Shown here piece after piece: positions 15,476 to 24,874 of a DNA stretch of 64,000 nt. Each line of letters opens with the position of its first letter. Position 1 is the stretch's first letter. The notes beneath the pieces were generated by a model that saw only the letters and a program-made list of their open reading frames with translations, was not told the DNA's origin and searched no databases. Source of the stretch: DASXUX01 sp036504595 (GTDB lineage Bacteria; Planctomycetota; SZUA-567; H5-PLA8); the NCBI GenBank assembly GCA_036504595.1, contig DASXUX010000067.1, positions 510,414-574,413 of the forward strand. Reading direction: 5' to 3'. The translations under genes were made by a program, and so were the position numbers.

Positions 15476-16438
15476 TCAGTTCCGCGCCCACTCCTGCAGC
15501 ACGCCCTCAATCTCGCGCAAAACATCCTCGCCCAGCACGACATCCCCCGCCCGCGCCGTCTCGTCAATCTGCGCCGGCTTGCGAGCCCCCACGATCGCGC
15601 TCGTCACTTCCTCGCGCCGGAGAATCCACGCAATCGCAAGCTGGCTGCAGGTTAGGCCGGCTTGAGCGGCTATCGCCTTCAGCTTTTCGACGGCCGCAAG
15701 CGTGCGCGAGACTTCCGGCTCCTGGAACTGCGCCGCGCGCGTGCGGAAATCGGTCGGCGGAAGCTTCGCAATGCGCTCCTTACTGAAGGCCCCGGTCAGC
15801 AGGCCGTTGAGCAGCGGGCTGTACGCGACGACGCCAATCTGGTTTTGCTTGCAGAACGGCAGATGCTCGCCCTCGATCTGCCGGCGCATCATGTTGTAGA
15901 GCGGCTGCGAAGATGCGACGGGATGAATCGCCTGAGCCCGCTTAAGCTGCGCCACGCTGAAGTTCGACACGCCCGCGTAGCGCACCTTTCCTTCTTTGAC
16001 GAGCTTCGCAATCTCCGCCCAACCCGCCTCGATCCCTTCGTCCGGCAGAGGCCAGTGAACCTGGTACAGATCGATGCGCTCCAGCCCCAGCCGCCGCAGA
16101 CTGTTCTCGCATTCTTTGCGCAGAAACTTCGGATCGAGATCGCCGACGAGCTTCTTGTCCGGCCCTTCGCGCCGCCCGCATTTGGTCGCGACGATCACCG
16201 GCGCCTTGATCTCCTTCAGCGCCTTCGCGACGACTTCTTCCGCGTGCCCCAGCCCATACACCGCCGCCGTATCGATCCAGTTGACGCCGTTCTCGACCGC
16301 ACGCGCAATTGCCGCGATCGTCTCGCGATCGTCCTGCGGCCCCCAACTGAATTGCCACCCTTCTCCGCCCGCCGCAAACGTGCCAAAGCCAACCGTCGTC
16401 AGCTCCAGATCCGTGTAGCCAAGCTGCCGTGTGCGCAT
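15476..16438 (-). CDS. aldo/keto reductase
   Basis: A 320-residue NADPH-dependent aldo/keto reductase. The catalytic tetrad is visible: Asp in W-I-D-T-A, Tyr in A-V-Y-G-L-G-H, Lys in V-A-T-K-C-G, and His in Y-Q-V-H-W-P. The strand V-S-N-F-S and the C-terminal cofactor region I-V-G-A-R-K-P-A-Q-I fit AKR families acting on sugars or small aldehydes (YghZ/IolS-like). AGGAGG precedes the ATG at good spacing. It is separated by a heptamer hairpin from the DUF1015 gene upstream and is probably transcribed alone. The substrate is unknown. Confidence 0.9.
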   Translation of the reverse strand: MRTRQLGYTDLELTTVGFGTFAAGGEGWQFSWGPQDDRETIAAIARAVENGVNWIDTAAVYGLGHAEEVVAKALKEIKAPVIVATKCGRREGPDKKLVGDLDPKFLRKECENSLRRLGLERIDLYQVHWPLPDEGIEAGWAEIAKLVKEGKVRYAGVSNFSVAQLKRAQAIHPVASSQPLYNMMRRQIEGEHLPFCKQNQIGVVAYSPLLNGLLTGAFSKERIAKLPPTDFRTRAAQFQEPEVSRTLAAVEKLKAIAAQAGLTCSQLAIAWILRREEVTSAIVGARKPAQIDETARAGDVVLGEDVLREIEGVLQEWARN

Positions 16439-16446
16439 AGGCCCTC

Positions 16447-16533
16447 CTAAAACGAAAGGGTTCAGGGATCACGGTCCGGGGTTCAGTAAAACCCCGCGAA
16501 ATCCGCCCCTGAACCCCGAACCCTGAACCCTGC
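16447..16533. repeat. heptamer hairpin, GGGTTCA type
   Basis: GGGTTCA, GGGATCA, CGGTCCG, GGGTTCA, then a 22-base centre, then CCTGAAC, CCCGAAC, CCTGAAC, CCTG. The two arms are inverse complements. Confidence 0.9.
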
Positions 16534-16535
16534 CG

Positions 16536-17870
16536 TTAAAGCTTCCGAATAGCCAAGCCCGTCAGCAGCTTCGGGTAGAAGAACGTGGACTTCTGCGGCA
16601 TCTTCTCGCCCGCGCCAGCCACCGCGCTGACCTGTTCGATCAGCGTCGGCCGCAAGATGAAGCCCATCACGTATGCGCCGCTCGAATCGGTCACGCGCTG
16701 CAGCGCCGCGCGAGCGTCCGGCGTGTAGCTGATGCCTTCCTTGCGCAGAACTTTTTCTTCACTCAGCCGCAGCATGCCTTTCAGCACCAATTCCTGCAGC
16801 ACGGAAACGTCCAGCCCGCGCCACGCCTCCGACTTCTTCGGCGCTGCTTTTGCCATCGCGTCGGCCACCTGCGGGCGCGCCGTAAGGATCTTGCGGCTGC
16901 CACCGTTGAAGATCACGCCAAACTTCGCCGGCCCCTCTTCCTCTTCGGCCACGTTCAACAGTTCCTGCTCCGTGGCATCGCGCGCTTCGAACAGCGCGGC
17001 CGATTCGGCGAGGAAGCCCTGCTTGGACAGCCCCGGCGCCGTCTGGATCAGCCGGTGCGTGGGCAGAATATACAGCCCCGGATCGCTCATCGGGACCAGC
17101 ATCATCAGCCCGTAGTTGTAGTCCGCGCCTTGCGCGCCCGTCGGATCGTTTTCGGCCTTGCGGCGCTCGTCGCGGTAGTTGCACGCGGTTTCGTAGCGGT
17201 GGTGCCCGTCGGCGATGAACACGTGGCGCGGCTTAAGCTGCTCGCTCATCTGAGCGCACCAAGTCTCGTCGTCGATCACCCACAGTTTCTCGACGATGCC
17301 GTTGTCCTGCTTGAACTCCACGTCTGCCTTCTTCAGCGTCACGCCTTTGGCCAACAGTTTCGTCATGGCCTCGTCTTCGTCGGGAACCAAGCCGAACACC
17401 GGCGAAAAATTCGCCTCGCACGCCTTCATCAGCGCCAACCGGTCAGCTTTCGGCGCGCCGAACGTTTCTTCGTGCGGATGAACGCAGCCCGTCCCGAACG
17501 GTTCCAGCTTGATCGCACCCAGCAGCCCGCGCCGAGTCACGACTTTGCTCCGCGACGCGCCGCCCGACGCGATGTCAAAGGTCTGTTCGTAAATGTAGAA
17601 CGATTCCTTCTTCTCCGGCTTCAGCACGCCCGCCTTCAGCCACTCCGCAAACGTTTTCGCCGCGCGCGAATACCGGTCGCTGCCGGCCTTGTCGTCCGCA
17701 TTCTGTTTGCCGAACTCCACGCGCACGACGTTGTACTCGTTCTTGCCATAAAGCTCGTCCTGCATCTTCGCATCGATCACGTCATACGGCGGACAAATCA
17801 AATTGCCCATCGTCGCGCCGGCCTTGGCGGCGTCATAGCGGACGGCTTTGAAAGCTTTGAAGATGGCCAT
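16536..17870 (-). CDS. DUF1015 family protein
   Basis: A 444-residue soluble protein matching DUF1015: K-A-V-R-Y at the start, L-I-C-P-P-Y-D-V-I near residue 25, the N-x-Y-N-V-V-R block, H-P-H-E-E in the middle and I-A-D-G-H-H-R-Y-E-T-A at about 217-227. The paired His in G-H-H-R suggests a metal or phosphate site, but no function is established to my knowledge. GGAG precedes the ATG at 8 bases. The gene is widespread in anaerobes, often near serine/phosphoserine metabolism; no such partner is adjacent here. Confidence 0.88.
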   Translation of the reverse strand: MAIFKAFKAVRYDAAKAGATMGNLICPPYDVIDAKMQDELYGKNEYNVVRVEFGKQNADDKAGSDRYSRAAKTFAEWLKAGVLKPEKKESFYIYEQTFDIASGGASRSKVVTRRGLLGAIKLEPFGTGCVHPHEETFGAPKADRLALMKACEANFSPVFGLVPDEDEAMTKLLAKGVTLKKADVEFKQDNGIVEKLWVIDDETWCAQMSEQLKPRHVFIADGHHRYETACNYRDERRKAENDPTGAQGADYNYGLMMLVPMSDPGLYILPTHRLIQTAPGLSKQGFLAESAALFEARDATEQELLNVAEEEEGPAKFGVIFNGGSRKILTARPQVADAMAKAAPKKSEAWRGLDVSVLQELVLKGMLRLSEEKVLRKEGISYTPDARAALQRVTDSSGAYVMGFILRPTLIEQVSAVAGAGEKMPQKSTFFYPKLLTGLAIRKL

Positions 17871-17932
17871 GCGGGTTCTCCTTGTAAAAGTGCCTCGAAC
17901 CGAATTCCAATCTCTGAGTGTGGTCGAAACAA

Positions 17933-18014
17933 AGGGTATCGGGTATGGGGCATCGGGTCTAGGGAAGGCTGGTAAGGCAATGCCTCAACTATACGCGATA
18001 CCCCATACCCGAGA
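17933..18014. repeat. heptamer hairpin, TCGGGTA type
   Basis: AAGGGTA, TCGGGTA, TGGGGCA, TCGGGTC, TAGGGAA on the left, then GATACCCCATACCCG inverted on the right, in the divergent gap between DUF1015 and the oxidoreductase. Confidence 0.85.
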
Positions 18015-18090
18015 GCCAGTGGCTGTTGACGCCGCCCGCCTACAAAGCTAAGGTTGCGCCTTTGTCACCTATCTTCAATGGAGATTTCGA

Positions 18091-19365
18091 ATGACCACTG
18101 ATCGGCGCACGTTCATCACTACGGCGGCAGCAGTCGCGGGCGCGGCGATGCTGGGTGCAGCGGCAAAAGCGGAGGACAAAAAAGTGAACCTGGGTCTGAT
18201 TGGAGCCGGCTGGTACGGCAACGTGGACGCTCAAGCCGCGCTGAAGGCCGGCGGAGCCGAAATCGCAGCCGTTTGCGACGTGGACAGCGCGCACCTGAAG
18301 AAGAGCGCCGATGATCTGGAGAAAGCGCAAGGCAAACGCCCCAAAGAGTTCAAGCTTTATGCCGAACTGCTCGCAACGCCCGGCCTCGACGGCGTGATCA
18401 TCGGCACGCCGCCGCAGTGGCACGCGCTGCAGTTTATCGCCGCGCTGGAGAAGAAGCTCGACGTGTATCTGGAAAAGCCGCTGGCCTACGATGTCCGCGA
18501 AGGACGCGCGATGGTCGAAGCCGCCAAAAAAGCCGGCCGCATCGTCCAGGTCGGTTTCCAGCGCCGCCAGAGCAAGGCCTATCAGGACGCCAAGCAATTC
18601 ATCGACGCCGGCAACGCGGGGAAGATCGTGCAGGTGGACGTGCAGATTCACTACCAGGCCAAACCGCTGGATGCGACACCACAAAATTCGCCCGAAACGC
18701 TGGATTGGGAACTGTGGTGCGGTCCGGGGCCGAAGATCCCCTATAGCCCGCAGGTCGGACACAAGAACTGGCGCCTCGAAAAAACCAGCGGCCACGGCCA
18801 CCTTGTCGATTGGGGCATCCATCTCATCGACGCGACGCGTAAAATTCTTGGTGAGTCCGCACCGAAGCGCGTCACCGCTTCCGGCGGCACATACTTCCTG
18901 AAAGACAAGATCACCACGCCCGACACGCTGACCGTCCAATTCGATTTCGAGCGCTGCCCCGTCGTCTGGCGCCACCGCATCTGGGGCGCCGAGGAATACA
19001 CGCCCGAAGTCAGCAACGGCATTTTCTTCTATGGAGAGAAAGCCACCGTCTTCGCGACCGACAACCGCTGGGTGGTCATTCCCGCCGGCAAGAGCAAGGA
19101 GCGCCAGGAGAATAAAGTCACCGGCGACGCCGGCCTGGAGCACATGAAGGAATTCCTCGAAGCCGTGCGCTCGCGCAAAGCCCCGTCCTGCGCGATCGAG
19201 GACGCCTATCTTTCAACGCTGACCGTGCAGCTCGCCATGATCGCCTACGAAACCGGCCTGCCGGTGGAATGGGACGCCGCCAGCGAACAGATTAAGAACA
19301 ACGAGCTCGGCGCGAAGCTGCTGAAGCGCGACTACCGCGAGCCCTACAAGCATCCGTACGCATAA
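18091..19365 (+). CDS. Gfo/Idh/MocA family oxidoreductase, Tat-exported
   Basis: A 424-residue oxidoreductase with a twin-arginine leader (D-R-R-T-F-I-T then an Ala-rich stretch ending A-A-K-A-E). The nucleotide-binding motif G-L-I-G-A-G-W-Y-G is at about 33-41. The family motif is complete, D-V-Y-L-E-K-P-L-A-Y (about 127-136), with the catalytic Lys, and H-L-V-D-W-G-I-H-L-I-D (about 234-244) supplies the second-domain His. GGAG precedes the ATG. It is a paralogue of 10835-12154, which has Q-K-P instead of E-K-P. The following MFS gene converges with only a 19-base heptamer stretch between them. Substrate presumably a sugar derivative. Confidence 0.88.
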   Translation: MTTDRRTFITTAAAVAGAAMLGAAAKAEDKKVNLGLIGAGWYGNVDAQAALKAGGAEIAAVCDVDSAHLKKSADDLEKAQGKRPKEFKLYAELLATPGLDGVIIGTPPQWHALQFIAALEKKLDVYLEKPLAYDVREGRAMVEAAKKAGRIVQVGFQRRQSKAYQDAKQFIDAGNAGKIVQVDVQIHYQAKPLDATPQNSPETLDWELWCGPGPKIPYSPQVGHKNWRLEKTSGHGHLVDWGIHLIDATRKILGESAPKRVTASGGTYFLKDKITTPDTLTVQFDFERCPVVWRHRIWGAEEYTPEVSNGIFFYGEKATVFATDNRWVVIPAGKSKERQENKVTGDAGLEHMKEFLEAVRSRKAPSCAIEDAYLSTLTVQLAMIAYETGLPVEWDAASEQIKNNELGAKLLKRDYREPYKHPYA

Positions 19366-19394
19366 TACTGGCTACTGACTACTGACTACCGCCG
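19366..19394. repeat. heptamer array, TACTGAC type
   Basis: TACTGGC, TACTGAC, TACTGAC, TACCGCC. It covers the junction of the two convergent genes and codes the C-terminal V-V-S-S-Q of the transporter. Confidence 0.75.
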
Positions 19395-20538
19395 GCGCTT
19401 TGCGCCGGCGCAGCCAGAGCACGATCAGCGGCAGCGGCGCTAGCAATTCCAGCATCGCCGAAACCTGGAACCCCGCGCTCGCTCCGGCGACGTCATACGC
19501 CGCGCCCATCAATTTGTTGCCCAGAATCCCGCCGCACCCAAACACGACCGCCGTGAAGAGCGCCCAGCCCGTCGCTCTGAGCCGCTCCGGCACCGCTTGT
19601 TCGAGATGACCCAACGATCCGACGTAGAAAATACCGAAGCTCAGCCCGTGAAACATCTGCACTGCCGCCAACGCGGGTCCGGTGCTCAGCCGTGAAACCA
19701 AATACCAGCGCAGCGAACTCCCCAGAAACGCGATGCACAGCAGCAGGAACAGCGGCAGCCGTTTCAGCAGCGACCGGAACGTAAACATCACCGTGATTTC
19801 GGTGCACACCCCCAGCGTCAGCCCCCAGCCGATAAACCGAGCCGGAATTCCCAGCTTGTCCAGGTGCAACGCGTAAAGCTGGTAATAGCACTGCATCGCC
19901 GTCCAGTGTGTCATCGCTGCCAGCAAAAACGCCAGCAGCGCCGGTTGAGCCAGCAAGTCGCGCGCATCGCGCAACGTCGCATGCGCCTGTGTGCCACTGC
20001 TGGCTCGACCAGCAGTGCTTGGCACGAGGTGCGAAGCGAGCGCGTACAGCCCCAGCGCTCCCGCCGCAAACACCACGGTCCAGTTCAACGACAGCCCCGC
20101 CTCGAGGAGATACGGATAGCCGAGCGCGCTCACGATAAAACCAATCGACCCCCACAGCCGCAACCGCCCGTAGTGCGTGCCCAGGCGTTTGGCTTCAGAG
20201 ACCGCGATCGAATCGGTCAGCGACTGCACGGCTGGCGCGAACAGCGAGTAGAGGATAAACACCGCCGCCACCGCCCAAAAACTGGTGACCTTCAGCATCG
20301 GCAAAAACATCAGCGCCGCGCCGGCGGAAATCAGCTTCAGCACCCGCGCCGGCCGCCCTGTGCGATCCGCCACAAAACCCCAGCACGGCGGCCCGAAGAT
20401 CGCCAGGAGCGGAAGCAGCGCCAAGATCGTGCCGACCTGCTTTCCCGAAAAGCCGAGCGCATAGAAATACCGCGGCAGATACGGGATGATGATTCCCTGC
20501 GCCAGAAACAGAAGAAAATAGAAGAACGCGATCTGCAT
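19372..20538 (-). CDS. MFS transporter, HcaT/nucleoside-symporter type
   Basis: A 388-residue transporter with about 12 membrane helices, resembling the LacY/HcaT-like MFS branch: F-L-A-Q-G-I-I-I-P-Y-L-P-R-Y, then G-K-Q-V-G-T-I-L, and W-G-F-V-A-D-R-T-G-R-P between helices 2 and 3. The start is set at the ATG complementary to 20536-20538, because upstream in-frame Met codons lie in palindromic repeat DNA. The central loop (about residues 165-185, P-S-T-A-G-R-A-S-S-G-T-Q) is translated from the CACTGCTGG palindrome at 19991-20025. The last residues overlap a TACTGAC heptamer array. Substrate unknown. Confidence 0.82.
   Translation of the reverse strand: MQIAFFYFLLFLAQGIIIPYLPRYFYALGFSGKQVGTILALLPLLAIFGPPCWGFVADRTGRPARVLKLISAGAALMFLPMLKVTSFWAVAAVFILYSLFAPAVQSLTDSIAVSEAKRLGTHYGRLRLWGSIGFIVSALGYPYLLEAGLSLNWTVVFAAGALGLYALASHLVPSTAGRASSGTQAHATLRDARDLLAQPALLAFLLAAMTHWTAMQCYYQLYALHLDKLGIPARFIGWGLTLGVCTEITVMFTFRSLLKRLPLFLLLCIAFLGSSLRWYLVSRLSTGPALAAVQMFHGLSFGIFYVGSLGHLEQAVPERLRATGWALFTAVVFGCGGILGNKLMGAAYDVAGASAGFQVSAMLELLAPLPLIVLWLRRRKAPAVVSSQ
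19991..20025. repeat. 35-bp nested palindrome (CACTGCTGG family), copy 1
   Basis: GTGCCA outer arm, CACTGCTGG, CTCGA, CCAGCAGTG, outer TGGCAC. It lies in frame in the cytoplasmic loop of the MFS transporter. Copy 2 is at 58393-58433 in the kinase gene. Confidence 0.85.
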
Positions 20539-20560
20539 GTCGGGGAAAGGACTGTACCGC

Positions 20561-20663
20561 AGGCCTCTGGCCTGCACAAGTTGGTGCCACGGATGTGGTG
20601 GGGCGTGCACAAAGCACGGATGAGTTCGCGCCAAAAAACGGCGCGAACACATCCGTGGCACCA
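20561..20663. repeat. MITE-like element with 16-bp terminal inverted repeats, copy 1
   Basis: TGGTGCCACGGATGTG (20582-20597) and its exact inverse (20648-20663) bracket an inner 9-bp stem GTTCGCGCC / GGCGCGAAC. A small GCAGGCC/GGCCTGC palindrome (20561-20577) is adjacent. The terminal 46 bases are shared with 35693-35738. It lies between gyrB and the MFS gene. Confidence 0.85.
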
Positions 20664-20681
20664 GACCTTTTCACGTGTGCC

Positions 20682-23363
20682 TTACACGTCCAGGTCCGTG
20701 ATTTCCAGCGCGTGCTGTTCGATGAACTCCTTGCGCGCGGCGACCCCGTCGCCCATCAGAATCTTGAACATGTCGTCGGCTGCGTAAGCGTCTTCCAGTT
20801 GCACCCGCAGCAGTGTGCGCCGAGCAGGATCCATCGTCGTCTCCCAAAGCTGGTCGTGGTTCATTTCGCCCAGACCTTTGTAGCGCTGGATCTCAATGCC
20901 GCGGCTGCCCAGGTCGCGCACTTTCTTCAGCACGCCGCCCAGCGAACCGATCAAGTGCTCGTCCCCTTTCTCTTCAATGATCTTGAACTTGTAGCCGGTT
21001 TCCGCGCCGCTGATGCCCAGGTAGTCGTGCCGCGAAAATCCGCTCACCGCCAGATCCGCAAACGATTCGGTCAACGCCAGCGCTTCGCCCAACCGGCGCT
21101 TCTCCACGCCCAGCCCGGCTGCAACGAGAGTGGCTTGCGCCGTTGCATCGTCTTCGCTGCTGGCCTCCTCGCCGTCACCGTTCCCGTTTTCGTCATCGGC
21201 GGCTTTGGCCTTTTTCTTCGTCATGCCTCCGGCCTCAGCTTCGGCGGCATAGCGCGCTTGCGCGGCTTCTACCTTTGTCTTGCGGAACGCTTCCGCGTCT
21301 TCTTCGTTGAAGAAAAAGCCTTCATCGGTCCCGACGACGACGTGCCATTCGGGGAAGAGGCTTTCGTCCTCAAGCCGCATGTACTCTTCGAAGGTGATGC
21401 CCTTGCGCTTCAGGCTCAACCGCACGTGTTCGAGACGCTCCAGCGACTTCAGCAGCCGCTCCAGATCGGCGCCCTCGATCTGCGCGATCCGGCCCGTGAC
21501 GTCCAGGCGCGTGCCCTTGATCCCCATGCGCAACAGGCTCTCGTTCATCGCCTCGATGCTGGTGACATATTCCACCGACTTGCCCCGCTGCACGCGGAAC
21601 AGCGGCGGCTGGGCGCAGAAGATCCGGCCGCCTTCGACAAGCTGCGGCATCTGGCGATAGAAGAACGTCAGCAGCAGGGTGCGGATGTGCGAACCGTCCA
21701 CGTCGGCGTCGGTCATGATGATGACCTTGCCGTAGCGCAGCTTCTCAATATTGAACTCTTCGCCGATGTTGGCGCCGATAGCCTGGATCAATGTGAAGAT
21801 TTCAGCGTTGCCGAGCATCTTCTCTGCGCGGGCTTTTTCCACGTTCAACACTTTGCCGCGCAACGGAAGGATCGCCTGGTACTCCCGGTCGCGGCCCTGC
21901 TTGGCGCTGCCGCCGGCCGAATCGCCTTCGACCAGGTATAGCTCGGTCTCTTCCGGATCGCGCGACTGGCAGTCTGCCAGCTTGCCTGGCAGCCCGCCGC
22001 CGGAGAACGCCCCTTTGCGCCGCGCCAGTTCGCGAGCTTTGCGCGCCGCTTCGCGCGCTTGAGCCGCCGCGTTGGCTTTCTTGCAGATGATCTGCGCCGT
22101 CTTGGGGTTGGTCTCGCAAACACTCTCGAGCTTCTGGCCGAGGAGGCTGTTGACCAGGCCTTCGACCTCAGCGGTGACCAGGCGGGTCTTGGCCTGCGAA
22201 TCGAACTGCGGTTCCGGGACTTTCACCGAAATGATCGCCGTCAGCCCTTCGCGCAGGTCTTCGCCGGTGACGGTGGTGTCCTTGTCCACCAGTTCGTGTT
22301 CGCGAGCGTACTTGTTGAACACGCGGGTCAGCGCCGTCTTGAAACCAGAAAGGTGCGTGCCGCCGAGGGAATTGTTGATGTTGTTGGTGAAGCAGAAAAT
22401 CTTCTCATCGTAGCCGTCGTTGTACTGGAAGGCCACATCGACCTGCAGTAGTCCTTCTTCGGCGTGGCAGGCGATCACGTCCTTGTGCACGGGATTGCGT
22501 CCGACGTTGAGGTGTTCGACGAAGGCCTTGATTCCACCCGGATAATCGTACACCTCGCTCTTGCCGTTGCGTTCGTCCGTGAGCGAAATGTTCAGCCCCG
22601 GATTCAGGAAGGCCATTTCGCGGAAACGCTTGGAAAGCCATTCGTACTTGAGTTCCGGCTGCGGAAAGATCAACGGGTCGGGCTTGAACTGGATCTTTGT
22701 GCCCGTGCGATTGGAGTCCCCGATGCGCGCGACAGGCCCGCGCCGGATCCCGCGGTCATAATACTGCTCGAAGATGCCGCCATCGCGTTGCACCGTCACA
22801 CGCAGCCATTCGCTGAGCGCGTTGGCGCACTTGACGCCCACGCCGTGCAGTCCGCCTGAAACCTTGTAGCCCTTTGTTTCGCTGCCGAACTTTCCGCCGG
22901 CGTGCATCATCGTCAGCACGACTTCAAGTGTACTGATTCCCTCGCCGGAATGTTCGGCCACCGGAATGCCGCGACCGTCGTCTTCGCATGAGACCGAGCC
23001 GTCTTTGTACAACTGCACCTTGATGTGCTTGCAGTAACCGGCCATCGCTTCATCGACAGCGTTGTCCACCGCTTCGTACACGAGATGATGCAGGCCGATT
23101 TCGTTGGCGCCCGTGACATACATGCCAGGCCGCTTGCGAATGGCGTCGGGGAAGCCCAGCACCTGGATATCATCGGCGCCGTAGTTCCCCTCACCCACGG
23201 CTCCATTGTCGGTGATCCCCGCATCGCCGGGCATTTGACCGTCTTTGTTGTCTGGCGCGGGAGCCTTATCCTTCTGCTTTCCAGGGTCTGAATTTGCCGG
23301 CTGAGCCGGGGCCTTTTCGGCTTCCATGTCGCGGTTCACCACTTCCGTCACATCGCTCATCAC
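20682..23363 (-). CDS. gyrB: DNA gyrase subunit B
   Basis: The 893-residue ATPase/TOPRIM subunit of gyrase, which with GyrA introduces negative supercoils. The GHKL core shows P-D-A-I-R-K-R-P-G-M-Y-V, V-D-N-A-V-D-E-A and H-G-V-G-V-K-C-A-N-A-L-S. The TOPRIM motif E-G-D-S-A-G-G-S-A is followed by D-A-D-V-D-G-S-H-I-R-T-L-L-L. Two oddities: an N-terminal extension of about 60 charged Pro/Ala/Lys residues before the ATPase domain, and a long insert in the C-terminal half including an acidic K-K-K-A-K...E-E-A-S-S-E-D-D stretch, similar in position to the Gram-negative GyrB insertion. gyrA is not adjacent. ParE is less likely given length and insert. Confidence 0.93.
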   Translation of the reverse strand: MMSDVTEVVNRDMEAEKAPAQPANSDPGKQKDKAPAPDNKDGQMPGDAGITDNGAVGEGNYGADDIQVLGFPDAIRKRPGMYVTGANEIGLHHLVYEAVDNAVDEAMAGYCKHIKVQLYKDGSVSCEDDGRGIPVAEHSGEGISTLEVVLTMMHAGGKFGSETKGYKVSGGLHGVGVKCANALSEWLRVTVQRDGGIFEQYYDRGIRRGPVARIGDSNRTGTKIQFKPDPLIFPQPELKYEWLSKRFREMAFLNPGLNISLTDERNGKSEVYDYPGGIKAFVEHLNVGRNPVHKDVIACHAEEGLLQVDVAFQYNDGYDEKIFCFTNNINNSLGGTHLSGFKTALTRVFNKYAREHELVDKDTTVTGEDLREGLTAIISVKVPEPQFDSQAKTRLVTAEVEGLVNSLLGQKLESVCETNPKTAQIICKKANAAAQAREAARKARELARRKGAFSGGGLPGKLADCQSRDPEETELYLVEGDSAGGSAKQGRDREYQAILPLRGKVLNVEKARAEKMLGNAEIFTLIQAIGANIGEEFNIEKLRYGKVIIMTDADVDGSHIRTLLLTFFYRQMPQLVEGGRIFCAQPPLFRVQRGKSVEYVTSIEAMNESLLRMGIKGTRLDVTGRIAQIEGADLERLLKSLERLEHVRLSLKRKGITFEEYMRLEDESLFPEWHVVVGTDEGFFFNEEDAEAFRKTKVEAAQARYAAEAEAGGMTKKKAKAADDENGNGDGEEASSEDDATAQATLVAAGLGVEKRRLGEALALTESFADLAVSGFSRHDYLGISGAETGYKFKIIEEKGDEHLIGSLGGVLKKVRDLGSRGIEIQRYKGLGEMNHDQLWETTMDPARRTLLRVQLEDAYAADDMFKILMGDGVAARKEFIEQHALEITDLDV

Positions 23364-23598
23364 GGGTCCTCGAGAACGCTGAAAACAAGGCGCAGATGCA
23401 ATCTCACGGCCTGAAAATCAGGCACAAACCAGCGCGATTTTCTAGACTGAATTTTAACAAAAATAAGGGCCGGTTACTAGCCGTTTCGGGAGAATTAAAA
23501 CCGCTCCCGCGCCCGGCTTAGACAAACGGCGAATACCCCTTGCATATGGGACGTGGGCTCACATTGCATCACCGCGCCAAAATTAAAGTTTAAACACT

Positions 23599-23610
23599 TC
23601 TGTATACAGA
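23599..23610. promoter_or_regulatory. palindromic operator candidate for the GntR/LacI-type regulator
   Basis: TCTGTATACAGA is a perfect 12-bp palindrome 32 bases before the regulator's ATG, overlapping an AT-rich TGTATATAT run and followed by GGGAGCAGAGG. The position fits autorepression. No second copy was noticed in the window. Confidence 0.5.
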
Positions 23611-23641
23611 GTGTATATATTTCAAGGCAGGGAGCAGAGGG

Positions 23642-24793
23642 ATGGCGCAGCGCCGAAACTACTCATCGAAATCCAAGCGTCTCGGCGACCGCATCCTGGC
23701 TGAGATCGCCGGCGGTACGCACAAACAAGGACAGCTTCTACCGCCCGAAACCACCCTCTGCACGACCTACGGCGCTTCGCGCGTCACCATCCGCCGCATA
23801 CTGGACCGGCTGGCCGCGCGCGGCTTCCTGCAGCGCATTCCTCATCGCGGCGTCATCGTGAAAGCGGGCGCCGCCGGCCAGGTGCCCGCCGTCATCAGCG
23901 CGCCGGTGATCACCGGGGATAAATCATCTCGGCGTCAGATCCTGCTGGGATCCGTGCTCGCCGCGCAGCCCGACGAAGGCCTCGTCAGCATTCAGGAAGG
24001 CATCGACCAGTACGCCGGCGAACACGGCCTCGGTCTGCAATACATTTCCTTAAAGGAGGATGGGCAGCCGTTCCGAAAGCTCTCGCACGCCGATGATTTG
24101 GGCGTGGACGGCCTGATACTGCTGCCGTATCCCGGCGCCGAACATCTCGCCGTGCTGCGCGCCATTCGCGAAAAGAAAATTCCGGCGGTATGCGTTGAGA
24201 GACGCTCCAGCCGCGTACCGCTGCCGTCCGTTGAGCCTGACAGCTCCGGGGGAATGTACTGCGCCGTCAACTATCTGCTCCGCAAATACAGACGCCCTGT
24301 CTACTTTCTGGGAATGCGCTGCGACCACCAGACGGACATCGACCGCCTGCACGGTTACACGTGCGCCATGCGCGATGCCGGCTTCGCCGAACAGGCCAAA
24401 AACCACACCGTTTTACACGCCCTCGGAAGCAGCGACCCGCGCTATTGGGCAGAGCCCTGCAAATGGCTGCACGGATACGAAGCCGCGCAGCGTCTGCTCG
24501 ACAAAGCCTCGACGCCGCTGAGCGTCGCGTGCGTGAAAGATTACGTGGCGTGGGGCCTTTACAAAGCCGCCGAAGAGCGCGACCTGACGATTGGCCGCGA
24601 CATCCTGGTTACCGGCTTCGACGATCTGACGATCGCTCAGTTGCTTTCGCCGCCGCTGACCACGATTCACCAGTCATTGCGCGAGAAAGGCTACCGCGCC
24701 GCCCAGTTGCTCCACCGCCAGATAGCGACCGGCATCGAGCCGCCGCCGTTGGTCAAGCTACCGGTCAAGCTGATCATCCGCGAGTCCGCATGA
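23642..24793 (+). CDS. GntR-family regulator with LacI-type ligand domain (AraR-like architecture)
   Basis: A 383-residue transcription factor. Residues about 10-70 form a GntR winged helix (L-L-P-P-E-T-T-L-C, Y-G-A-S-R-V-T-I-R-R-I-L-D-R-L). From about 95 to 380 it has a periplasmic-binding-protein fold as in LacI/GalR (G-S-V-L-A-A-Q-P-D-E-G, V-D-G-L-I-L-L-P-Y-P, V-T-G-F-D-D-L-T-I-A-Q-L, and the C-terminal T-T-I-H-Q-S). This combination is known from AraR of Bacillus, an arabinose-responsive repressor. The next gene, 80 bases downstream on the same strand, is a glycoside hydrolase and is the likely target. A palindrome lies at its own promoter. Confidence 0.85.
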   Translation: MAQRRNYSSKSKRLGDRILAEIAGGTHKQGQLLPPETTLCTTYGASRVTIRRILDRLAARGFLQRIPHRGVIVKAGAAGQVPAVISAPVITGDKSSRRQILLGSVLAAQPDEGLVSIQEGIDQYAGEHGLGLQYISLKEDGQPFRKLSHADDLGVDGLILLPYPGAEHLAVLRAIREKKIPAVCVERRSSRVPLPSVEPDSSGGMYCAVNYLLRKYRRPVYFLGMRCDHQTDIDRLHGYTCAMRDAGFAEQAKNHTVLHALGSSDPRYWAEPCKWLHGYEAAQRLLDKASTPLSVACVKDYVAWGLYKAAEERDLTIGRDILVTGFDDLTIAQLLSPPLTTIHQSLREKGYRAAQLLHRQIATGIEPPPLVKLPVKLIIRESA

Positions 24794-24807
24794 TGTGCCG
24801 CTGTTCT

Positions 24808-24846
24808 CCCCTCCCCGCATCGGGGAGGGGCCGGGGGAGGGGTTCC
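24808..24846. repeat. GC-rich palindrome (CTCCCC family)
   Basis: CTCCCCTCCCCGCATCGGGGAGGGG then CCGGGGGAGGGG, between the regulator and the glycoside hydrolase. It could also act as a transcription attenuator. Confidence 0.65.
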
Positions 24847-24874
24847 CGGAGATCGGGATGAAAGGGAATGAATC

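Noticed and set aside
19372..20661. MFS transporter starting at 20661.
   Set aside because: The extra 41 residues are translated from a MITE-like palindrome and lack transporter character; the Met at 20538 begins the first membrane helix.
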